This document shows positions 7,049 through 12,620 of a stretch of 12,620 nucleotides of DNA, piece after piece (the first letter of the stretch is position 1; the number at the start of each line of letters is the position of its first letter). Under the pieces are notes generated by a model. It saw only the letters and a program-made list of their open reading frames with translations, was not told where the DNA came from and searched no databases. Location of the stretch: positions 1 through 12,620 of the forward strand of contig CALHKJ010000330.1 of NCBI GenBank assembly GCA_938033975.1, read 5' to 3'. Both the position numbers and the translations under genes were made by a program. Origin of the DNA: an uncultured Saprospiraceae bacterium. GTDB taxonomy: Bacteria; Bacteroidota; Bacteroidia; Chitinophagales; Saprospiraceae.

Positions 7049-8893
7049 ATGTGCGGTATTGTTGCTTACATTGGCAAGAAGGAAGCTTATCCTCTCATTG
7101 TTGATGGTTTAAGAAAAATGGAATATAGAGGATATGATAGTGCAGGAGTTGCACTCCTTGATCAAGAATTATCCATTTACAAAAAGAAAGGAAAAGTACA
7201 AGACTTAGAAAACTTTGTACTCAATAGTAAGATCAAACCTACAGGTACGATCGGAATGGGCCACACAAGGTGGGCTACCCATGGAGAACCAAGTGATAGA
7301 AATTCACATCCTCACACATCTGGCAATGGAGACCTTGCACTCATACACAATGGTATTATAGAAAACTATGCTACTTTAAAAGATGCACTAATAGAATTGG
7401 GGCACACTTTTAAAAGTGACACTGATACCGAAGTACTTGTCCATTTAATAGAAGAGATTCAAAAGAAGTATGATCTTCCTATTGAAGAAGCAGTTAAGAA
7501 GTCTTTAGAAAAAGTGGTTGGAGCTTATGCCATTGTAGTGATGGATAAAAAGAATCCTGATTTAATAATTGGAGCAAGAAATTCAAGTCCATTGGTTTTT
7601 GGTTTGGGTGAAGATGAATTTTTTCTTGCATCTGATGCTTCACCAATTATCAAGTATACTAATAAGGTAATCTATCTAGAAGATGAAGATGTAATCAGTA
7701 TACATAGAAATGGAGAATACAAAATCAGTAATCTTCAAAACAAAACCAACAACCACCAAATTAAAGAACTAGATCTTAAGTTGGAGGAATTGGAAAAGGG
7801 TGGCTTTGATCACTTCATGCTCAAAGAAATTTATCAGCAACCTGCTACTATTGAGCAGAGTATGAAAGGTAGATTAAATGCATCTGAAGGTTGGGCGATT
7901 TTGGGAGGAATGAGTCAGCATATCAATAGAATTTCAAAATCAAAAAGAATCATTATGATGGCCTGTGGGACGTCATGGCATTCAGCATTGATTGGAGAAT
8001 ATCTATTTGAAGAAATAGCAAGAATACCTGTTGAGGTAGAATATGCCTCAGAGTTTAGATATAGGAATCCGATTATTTACGAAGATGATTTTATTATTGC
8101 ACTTTCTCAATCTGGAGAAACAGCAGATACTTTGGCGGCCATTGAAATTGCAAAAGAAAAAGGAGCCTTTGTTTATGGTATTGTAAATGTTGTTGGATCT
8201 TCGATTGCGAGAATCACAGATTCAGGATCATACATTCATGCTGGACCAGAAATTGGTGTTGCTTCAACCAAAGCATTTACAAGTCAATTGAGTGTAATTA
8301 CTTTGATGGCTCTTTACCTTGGTCATGAAAGAGGTAAAATATCTGAAGGATACTATAGACAACTCTTAAATGAGCTCGAAACTGTTCCTAGGAAGGTTGA
8401 GCAAATTCTAAAGAAGAATGATCATATAAAATACATCGCATCCGAGATAAAGAACGCATCTAACGCCTTATATCTTGGACGTGGATACAACTTCCCAGTT
8501 GCCTTAGAGGGTGCCTTAAAACTTAAGGAAATCTCTTACATCCATGCTGAAGGTTACCCTGCAGCAGAAATGAAACATGGACCAATTGCTTTGATTGATA
8601 TGTATATGCCGGTTGTAGTCATAGCTACCAATAAATCAGCATACGAAAAGATTGTAAGCAATATCCAGGAGGTAAAGGCCAGAAAGGGCATTGTAATTGC
8701 TATTATTAATGAAGATGATACCATGATTCGCGAAATAGCGGACTTTTTCATCGAAATACCCGCAATTGCTGAGCCTCTATCTCCATTATTATCGGTGATA
8801 CCACTGCAATTACTCTCTTATCACATTGCTTTGATGAGAGGTTGTAATGTCGATCAACCAAGAAATTTAGCTAAATCTGTAACTGTAGAATAA
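7049..8893 (+). CDS. glmS: Glutamine--fructose-6-phosphate aminotransferase (isomerizing)
   Basis: GlmS converts fructose-6-phosphate and glutamine to glucosamine-6-phosphate and glutamate, the entry to UDP-GlcNAc for peptidoglycan and lipopolysaccharide, in the cytoplasm. The 614 residues have normal length. The class II amidotransferase domain (about 1-220) starts with MCGIVAYIG, giving the N-terminal nucleophile Cys after Met removal, and has GHTRWATHG at 71-79 and NGIIEN at 101-106. Two SIS sugar-isomerase domains follow: ACGTSWHS at 305-312 and SQSGET at 353-358 in the first, EGALKLKE at 487-494, H510 and the terminal NLAKSVTVE with K609 in the second. E494, H510 and K609 align with the isomerase residues E488, H504 and K603 of the E. 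coli enzyme. No glmS ribozyme can be placed in the 9-bp gap upstream, so regulation must come from the operon promoter or elsewhere. Confidence 0.98.
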   Translation: MCGIVAYIGKKEAYPLIVDGLRKMEYRGYDSAGVALLDQELSIYKKKGKVQDLENFVLNSKIKPTGTIGMGHTRWATHGEPSDRNSHPHTSGNGDLALIHNGIIENYATLKDALIELGHTFKSDTDTEVLVHLIEEIQKKYDLPIEEAVKKSLEKVVGAYAIVVMDKKNPDLIIGARNSSPLVFGLGEDEFFLASDASPIIKYTNKVIYLEDEDVISIHRNGEYKISNLQNKTNNHQIKELDLKLEELEKGGFDHFMLKEIYQQPATIEQSMKGRLNASEGWAILGGMSQHINRISKSKRIIMMACGTSWHSALIGEYLFEEIARIPVEVEYASEFRYRNPIIYEDDFIIALSQSGETADTLAAIEIAKEKGAFVYGIVNVVGSSIARITDSGSYIHAGPEIGVASTKAFTSQLSVITLMALYLGHERGKISEGYYRQLLNELETVPRKVEQILKKNDHIKYIASEIKNASNALYLGRGYNFPVALEGALKLKEISYIHAEGYPAAEMKHGPIALIDMYMPVVVIATNKSAYEKIVSNIQEVKARKGIVIAIINEDDTMIREIADFFIEIPAIAEPLSPLLSVIPLQLLSYHIALMRGCNVDQPRNLAKSVTVE

Positions 8894-8897
8894 ATAC

Positions 8898-8905
8898 TAC
8901 CTTTG
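8898..8905 (+). promoter_or_regulatory. Internal -7 promoter element before the DUF4290 gene
   Basis: TACCTTTG matches TAnnTTTG perfectly in the 28-bp gap between the glmS stop and the DUF4290 ATG. A transcript would begin near 8912, about 10 bases before the ATG at 8922. No -33 TTG is seen. An ATG at 8912 opens only a nine-codon frame and is unlikely to be used. Confidence 0.5.
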
Positions 8906-8921
8906 CACAAAATGAATACTC

Positions 8922-9602
8922 ATGGAAAACATGACCTATAACACTGAACAAGTGTCTTTGATTATTCCTGAATATGGAAGGAATATTCAAAATATGATAG
9001 AGTTTGCCAAAACGATTGAAGAAGATGACGAAAGACAGCGGTTTGCTGAATACGTAGTAGATCTGATGTTACAAATGGCAACCAACTCAAGAAACAATAA
9101 TGAGTTCCGAGATAAGATGTGGCTTCACTTTTTTATCATCGCCAAGCACGATATAGATGTTACTCCTCCCAATGGCATTATACCAAAGAGTGAGGAATCA
9201 ATGCTTAAACCATTACCGGTAGAATATCCTAAAAACAATTCCAGATATCGACACTATGGTCAATTTGTCCAAAGATTGGTTGATAAGGCTATTGCAATGG
9301 AAGAAGGACCAAAGAAGGAGGAATTTAAAAACATCATTGGTTCATACATGAAGCTCGCTTACAAAAACTGGAGTAGAGAGCATTATGTAAATGATGAGGT
9401 AATCAAAGAAGAGCTTAAAAAAATGAGTGGTGGAAAACTGCTTATGGATGAAGATATTGTTCTAAATAAAATTAGAGCAGCCAATAAAGCTCCAACTTTC
9501 AGTCATAGAACTGGTGGTAGAAGTACCGGTGGCAGAAGGAACAATAAAAACAACAAGTCTAACAAAGGAAGATCAAACAGAAATTATAAGAAGAGAAGGT
9601 AG
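8922..9602 (+). CDS. DUF4290 family protein with basic C-terminal tail
   Basis: The 226-residue soluble protein carries the DUF4290 signature in its first half (IPEYGR at 15-20, a helix rich in acidic residues around 29-40, then MWLHFFIIAKHDID around 66-79 and the proline-rich PLPVEYP at 97-103). The body is mostly helical and has no signal peptide or membrane segment. Residues 195-226 differ sharply: glycine, asparagine, arginine and lysine only with a few serines, thirteen basic residues and no acidic one, resembling RGG-type or ribosome/RNA-binding tails. Function of the family is unknown. The ATG at 8922 is chosen; ATG at 8931 is an alternative. It follows glmS by 28 bp and may also have its own promoter. 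From memory murA often follows this family in Bacteroidota; here nothing coding follows. Confidence 0.88.
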   Translation: MENMTYNTEQVSLIIPEYGRNIQNMIEFAKTIEEDDERQRFAEYVVDLMLQMATNSRNNNEFRDKMWLHFFIIAKHDIDVTPPNGIIPKSEESMLKPLPVEYPKNNSRYRHYGQFVQRLVDKAIAMEEGPKKEEFKNIIGSYMKLAYKNWSREHYVNDEVIKEELKKMSGGKLLMDEDIVLNKIRAANKAPTFSHRTGGRSTGGRRNNKNNKSNKGRSNRNYKKRR

Positions 9603-9629
9603 ATTTATAAGTAAAGATTTTTTATGCTT

Positions 9630-9662
9630 CTTACTTTTTTGCCTACCACGCAAAAAAGTAAG
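9630..9662. repeat. 13-bp perfect palindrome, likely part of a dispersed intergenic repeat
   Basis: CTTACTTTTTTGC (9630-9642) and its exact complement GCAAAAAAGTAAG (9650-9662) flank a 7-base loop CTACCAC. The right arm is echoed immediately by GCAAAAAAAGTCA starting at 9662. A-runs rather than T-runs follow on both strands, so it is not a textbook terminator, although the hairpin lies 28 bp after the DUF4290 stop. Sequences of this style, an A/T-run palindrome next to AAGTCACCGCTG-like sequence, are in my memory recurrent between genes of Bacteroidota; the copy number in this genome cannot be seen here. Confidence 0.75.
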
Positions 9663-9777
9663 CAAAAAAAGTCACCGCTGTAAAGCCTTCACCTAAAATT
9701 ATTTCTCCTTCCCGCTCTTGAAAAAACTCGCAATATTCTTTGTGCTCTGAAATTTTTAGGCCTATAATTTCTTCTAA
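9643..9777 (-). other. Minus-strand open stretch of 44 codons adjoining the palindrome (repeat-element tail or gene remnant)
   Basis: Between an in-frame TAG at 9780-9778 and a TAG at 9645-9643 the minus strand stays open for 44 codons, including the peptides EREGEIILGEG and FTAVTFFAYFF, the latter read from the palindrome arm. There is no ATG, GTG or plausible start. Inverted 7-mers GTAAAGC (9680-9686) and GCTTTAC (9790-9796) roughly bracket the block. Either the block belongs to a dispersed repeat that happens to be open in this frame, or it is the remnant of a small gene. A functional gene is unlikely. Confidence 0.35.
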
Positions 9778-9988
9778 CTACTTCCTGCAGCTTTACACAC
9801 TTTTCACTCTTGTCCTATACTCCGATATAATTTCTTAACGGCTCATTCTTTAATGCGGGGGTTTTTTCAAATGAGGTTTTGTTTACAAACTGATTTCTTG
9901 TTGTATTTTCTAACTAAGAACTAAGCTTTTATTGAATGCTCAATTATTATTAAAAAAAATTTATAGAAAAAGAAAAGTGTTGTACTAA

Positions 9989-10456
9989 TTACTTTCTACT
10001 TTCTGTTTCGAACAAAAGCAATTCTACAGAGTTGATGCCTTCTAGTTTATCCTCTCTTGAATATTGGCCAATCGTAAATTGGTGATCTCCTAGATCTTTA
10101 AATTTGAAATTATCTTGAAGCGAAAAAACGATTTCGCAATCCTTACTATTACATTTTCCATTCCAGATTCCAGCACTAGTAGCCACTTGTAATGAAAGTG
10201 GTTTTGAAACCTTTTTCCCATCTGGAAAAACTGTTTGTATATCAAGATATATGTTTTGAAACCCAAACTCTTTGGAGTGGTTCAACTTAAGAGCCAAATC
10301 GTAATTGATTAAAGTGTCGCTCACAGTAATTGTACTTTCAAGCTTATCTTGATAAGTCCAGTCACCTTCAATTTCCATGTTTTCGGAATGGATAGCTGTT
10401 GGTCCACAAGAACTTAGGATAAGTATTGAAAATAATATAAAGGCTAATTTTCTCAC
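9989..10456 (-). CDS. gldH: Gliding motility lipoprotein GldH
   Basis: GldH is an outer-membrane-associated lipoprotein needed for gliding, and linked to the type IX secretion machinery, in Flavobacterium. The 155 residues start with MRKLAFILFS, a hydrophobic stretch and lipobox LSSC with acylated C17. The body follows the GldH pattern: W33 in a short polar segment, SDTLINYDLALKLNH at 46-60, NIYLDIQTVFPDGK near 68-81, and a C-terminal GDHQFTIGQY...LEGINSVEL region. Length is usual. The start codon is GTG (10456-10454), overlapping the dnaJ stop TGA in the four bases GTGA, the arrangement expected for translational coupling. No upstream ATG in this frame would make sense because the signal peptide begins here. 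It is the last gene of the grpE-dnaJ operon. A more generic lipoprotein is the alternative, but the motif order fits GldH well. Confidence 0.85.
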   Translation of the reverse strand: MRKLAFILFSILILSSCGPTAIHSENMEIEGDWTYQDKLESTITVSDTLINYDLALKLNHSKEFGFQNIYLDIQTVFPDGKKVSKPLSLQVATSAGIWNGKCNSKDCEIVFSLQDNFKFKDLGDHQFTIGQYSREDKLEGINSVELLLFETESRK

Positions 10457-11610
10457 TGACCAAAGTAGTCTTTCATTCTTTCAAAAAATCCTTTTTCTCC
10501 CTGTCCAATTTGTGGTTGAAAGTTTTCCATCTCTCTCATCTTTTCCATCATCACTTTCTCTTCCTTAGTCAGTTGCTTTGGAGTCCAAATATTTACATTG
10601 ATTAATTGGTCACCTGTTCCATACGATTGAACAGAAGGAAGACCCTTAGCTTTTAGTCTGAATATTTTACCAGCTGGAGTTCCTGGTGGTACTTTTATTT
10701 TAACAGCTCCATCTAGAGTTGGTACTTCTACCTTCGTACCCAAAGCCGCATCTGCAAAATTCAAGAATAAATCATAAATGATGTTTTGGCCATCACGGGT
10801 AAACGAATCGTGAGGCTTTTCTTCAACAACAATTAAAAGATCACCTGTCTGTCCTCCAAGCTTTCCTGCATTTCCTTTTCCGCGAAGAGATAACTGCATT
10901 CCTTCTTGCACGCCGGCTGGAATTTCTATTTCAACCTCTGCCTTGTTTAAATTTCTTCCTTCTCCCTTACACTTGGTGCATGTTGCTGTTATTTGCTGTC
11001 CAGAACCATTACAAGATGGACAAGCTGTTGTGGTTTGCATTTGTCCAAGGAAGGTATTCTTAACTTGTCGCACATAGCCTCCTCCGTCACAGGTTGAGCA
11101 AGTTTTTACAGAGGTAGAATCTTTTGCACCAGATCCATTACAATTAGTACACGACTCTTGCTTATTTATTTTTACTTTTTTGGTAACGCCGTTTTGAATT
11201 TCTTCGAGCGTCAAAGCCATTTTAATTCTAATATTAGAACCCTTCTGACCTGATGATCTCCCTCTACTTGTTCTTCCTCCAAAGAAGCTTTCAAAAGGAC
11301 TTCCTCCATCACCAAATATGTCACCAAATTGGCTGAAGATATCATCCATATTCATTCCACCGCCGCCAAACCCTGCGCCACTATTTCCTCCAACACCTGC
11401 ATGTCCGTATCTATCATATCGGGCACGTTTATCTTCATCGCTTAACACCTCGTATGCTTCAGCAGCTTCTTTGAATTTTTCCTCGGCCTCCTTATTATCT
11501 GGATTTCTGTCAGGATGATATTTCATCGCAACTTTCCGATAAGCCTTTTTTATTTCAGTCTTTTCTGCACCCTTACTGACGCCTAATATTTCGTAATAAT
11601 CTCTAGCCAT
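10453..11610 (-). CDS. dnaJ: Chaperone DnaJ (Hsp40, type I)
   Basis: DnaJ delivers unfolded clients to DnaK and stimulates its ATPase in the cytoplasm. All type I domains are present in 385 residues: J domain 3-68 with HPD at 32-34, glycine/phenylalanine-rich linker about 70-116, zinc region with four CxxCxGxG motifs (cysteines 154/157, 171/174, 197/200, 211/214), then the two beta-barrel client-binding domains and the dimerisation tail with VPPGTPAGK at 307-315. The ATG at 11610 lies 4 bp after the grpE stop, and the stop overlaps the gldH start, so all three genes are probably one transcript. The length and motif set are fully typical and no damage is visible. Confidence 0.98.
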   Translation of the reverse strand: MARDYYEILGVSKGAEKTEIKKAYRKVAMKYHPDRNPDNKEAEEKFKEAAEAYEVLSDEDKRARYDRYGHAGVGGNSGAGFGGGGMNMDDIFSQFGDIFGDGGSPFESFFGGRTSRGRSSGQKGSNIRIKMALTLEEIQNGVTKKVKINKQESCTNCNGSGAKDSTSVKTCSTCDGGGYVRQVKNTFLGQMQTTTACPSCNGSGQQITATCTKCKGEGRNLNKAEVEIEIPAGVQEGMQLSLRGKGNAGKLGGQTGDLLIVVEEKPHDSFTRDGQNIIYDLFLNFADAALGTKVEVPTLDGAVKIKVPPGTPAGKIFRLKAKGLPSVQSYGTGDQLINVNIWTPKQLTKEEKVMMEKMREMENFQPQIGQGEKGFFERMKDYFGQ

Positions 11611-11614
11611 ATGT

Positions 11615-12163
11615 TTATTTTCCGACCACTACCTTAGCGTGTCGAATTATCTTGTCGTTTAAGTAATAACCTGTCAAAATAGTGTCTACTATTTTTCCTT
11701 TCATTGATTCATCTGGCGCTGGTATTTCAGTCACTGCTTCATGAAGTTCTGGATCAAAAACCTCGCCTGTGCTTTCCATTGGAGTAACTCCCATATTAGA
11801 CATTGTAGAATGCAACTTATTATATACCAAGGTTACACCTTCAGAAAAACTTTCTTGAGTGCCATCATCTTCAGCGCTTGTTTTTGCTCTATCAAAATCA
11901 TCCATGACTGGTAGCAAATTAGAAAGTGTGTCTTGAGCAGCATTTTTCATCAAATCCATTTTCTCTTTGACGGTTCTCTTTTTGAAGTTTTCAAATTCTG
12001 CATAGAGTCTTAGGTACTTGTCTTTAGACTCACCTAATTCATTTTTCAATTGATCCAATTCTGAAACCACCTCTTCTTCTGCTCCATTTGTCTCTTTTTC
12101 TTCAACTTGGCTTTCTTCGTTGTTTTGCATTTTCTTTGCCATATTTTTCAACTTGTTTATCAT
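11615..12163 (-). CDS. grpE: Nucleotide exchange factor GrpE
   Basis: GrpE releases ADP from DnaK and works with DnaJ. The 182-residue protein has an acidic disordered N-terminus (about 13-35, many glutamates), a long coiled coil (36-95, with LRLYAEFENFKKR at 51-63) and the C-terminal beta domain bearing the family signature FDPELHEAV (136-144) and TILTGYYLND (161-170). The first ATG at 12163 is used; ATGs at residues 8 and 12 are also possible since the N-terminus is not conserved. It begins the grpE-dnaJ-gldH operon; an inverted repeat stands just upstream. No CIRCE element is present, so heat regulation, if any, is not of the HrcA type. Confidence 0.97.
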   Translation of the reverse strand: MINKLKNMAKKMQNNEESQVEEKETNGAEEEVVSELDQLKNELGESKDKYLRLYAEFENFKKRTVKEKMDLMKNAAQDTLSNLLPVMDDFDRAKTSAEDDGTQESFSEGVTLVYNKLHSTMSNMGVTPMESTGEVFDPELHEAVTEIPAPDESMKGKIVDTILTGYYLNDKIIRHAKVVVGK

Positions 12164-12187
12164 CTTCTATTATTATGTCAAACGCTT

Positions 12188-12217
12188 TGCCAAACGGGAT
12201 TTAAGGTCATTTTGGCA
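12188..12217. promoter_or_regulatory. Inverted repeat TGCCAAA-N16-TTTGGCA upstream of grpE
   Basis: A perfect 7-bp inverted repeat (12188-12194 and 12211-12217) lies in the 73-bp gap between the TlpA-like gene and grpE, ending 24 bp before the grpE ATG. A looser CGC triplet on the outside of each arm extends the symmetry. There is no T-run, so a terminator for the upstream gene is less likely than an operator or leader structure controlling the chaperone operon. The role is inferred. Confidence 0.4.
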
Positions 12218-12236
12218 TATTTGCGCTAAAATACTG

Positions 12237-12620
12237 TCACTTTAGCTTGTCAAGCATAAATTTCTGCAGGTTTTCATAGCTATCATTGACACTCAACACC
12301 TCTCCGCTTGGCGAAAGTAGATATTTAGTTGGTATCTCTCGTACTCCAAACTCCTTTGCAATCGCAGATTTAAATCTATCTAGAAGAATTATATGATAGG
12401 GCCAAGAAAGATTGTCCTTTTGAATAGCTGCAAGTGCCCGTTCTTTTTTTGTTTCAATCGCAACGGATACAAGCTCAAAGCCATCAGCGTCAGTAAATTT
12501 TTTGCCATTAAACTCATTGTACAGCTTTACAAGATTTGGATTATCTACTCTACATGGTCCACACCAAGATCCCCAAAAATCTAACAAAACATATGAGCCT
12601 CGGAGCTCCTTTAATTCAAA
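12237..12620 (-). CDS. TlpA/thioredoxin-like disulfide oxidoreductase (N-terminus cut by window edge)
   Basis: The last 127 residues of a thioredoxin-fold protein are visible; the frame is open to the right edge. Starting from the edge, ELKELRGSYVLLDFW leads into the active site WCGPC (visible residues 19-23), followed by RVDNPNLVKLYNEF, a VSVAIE strand, and the cis-proline loop EIPTKYLL before a final helix. Insertion between the second strand and second helix and the preceding KELRG (commonly SDLRGK) are typical of TlpA/ResA-type extracytoplasmic thiol reductases of Bacteroidota, which often have a lipoprotein or signal peptide and an N-terminal DUF4369-like domain; neither can be checked here. 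A TTG at 12587 could be read as a start but would delete the first strand. It is cotranscribed at most loosely with grpE, 73 bp downstream. Confidence 0.9.
   Translation of the reverse strand, partial: FELKELRGSYVLLDFWGSWCGPCRVDNPNLVKLYNEFNGKKFTDADGFELVSVAIETKKERALAAIQKDNLSWPYHIILLDRFKSAIAKEFGVREIPTKYLLSPSGEVLSVNDSYENLQKFMLDKLK

Larger units (their letters stand above)
9603..9988. other. Gene-free region between convergent DUF4290 and gldH genes
   Basis: This 386-bp stretch has no convincing gene on either strand. Its left part holds the palindrome and repeat-like block described separately (9630-9780). Its right part (about 9800-9988) is AT-rich, with a GGGGGTTTTTT run near 9858-9868, a tandem 7-mer AACTAAG at 9912-9925 and A/T homopolymers near 9952-9962. 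I see no classical hairpin-plus-T-run terminator for either converging operon. Confidence 0.7.

Noticed and set aside
9630..9662. Palindrome as a rho-independent terminator
   Set aside because: No T-run follows the hairpin on either strand; A-runs do. It may still hinder transcription, but the repeat interpretation fits better.
9514..9696. Plus-strand open frame of 60 codons overlapping the end of the DUF4290 gene
   Set aside because: It overlaps the basic tail in another frame and runs through the palindrome; no start context or family resemblance.
11318..11518. Plus-strand proline/serine-rich open frame of 66 codons
   Set aside because: It is the antisense shadow of the DnaJ J domain and Gly/Phe linker, whose GC-richer codons lack stops in that frame.
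12164..12236. CIRCE operator before grpE
   Set aside because: The consensus arms TTAGCACTC/GAGTGCTAA are absent; the inverted repeat present has a different sequence and spacing.

Overview
The window comes from a low-GC member of the Bacteroidota, probably a marine Cytophagales-like or related gliding lineage; rank below phylum is a guess. The evidence is families largely confined to this phylum (DUF4270 lipoprotein, DUF4290, GldH, a two-component-regulator-propeller histidine kinase), perfect TAnnTTTG promoter -7 elements, and starts without clear Shine-Dalgarno sequences.

Layout. (1) Positions 1-3089, minus strand: a very large periplasmic-propeller sensor histidine kinase whose last residues run off the left edge. 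No annotated frame on the plus strand here is real. (2) A 185-bp divergent intergenic region, then a DUF819 multi-pass membrane protein on the plus strand (3275-4684). (3) A plus-strand operon at 4842-9602: a short glycogen-synthase-like protein holding only a GT5 N-terminal domain, a DUF4270 lipoprotein, glmS, and DUF4290. A promoter lies before the first gene and a second perfect -7 element lies before DUF4290. (4) A 386-bp gene-free stretch (9603-9988) holding a 13-bp perfect palindrome and an adjoining repeat-like block. (5) A minus-strand chaperone operon grpE-dnaJ-gldH (12163 down to 9989), tightly packed, with gldH starting at a GTG that overlaps the dnaJ stop. (6) The C-terminal part of a TlpA/thioredoxin-like protein, cut by the right edge.

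How the genes fit together. GlmS makes glucosamine-6-phosphate for peptidoglycan and outer-membrane glycans, and its operon partners (a sugar-transferase-like fold, an outer-membrane-type lipoprotein and a basic-tailed protein) are uncharacterised, so the cluster looks like an envelope-precursor module. GrpE and DnaJ are the DnaK cochaperones, and their translational coupling to GldH, a gliding-motility lipoprotein, links folding capacity with the gliding/type IX secretion apparatus. The window holds mostly known core families. The least explained items are the degenerate glycogen-synthase-like protein and its operon, the palindromic repeat at the end of that operon, and dyad sequences in two control regions. 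I see no phage, insertion sequence, CRISPR array, tRNA or rRNA.
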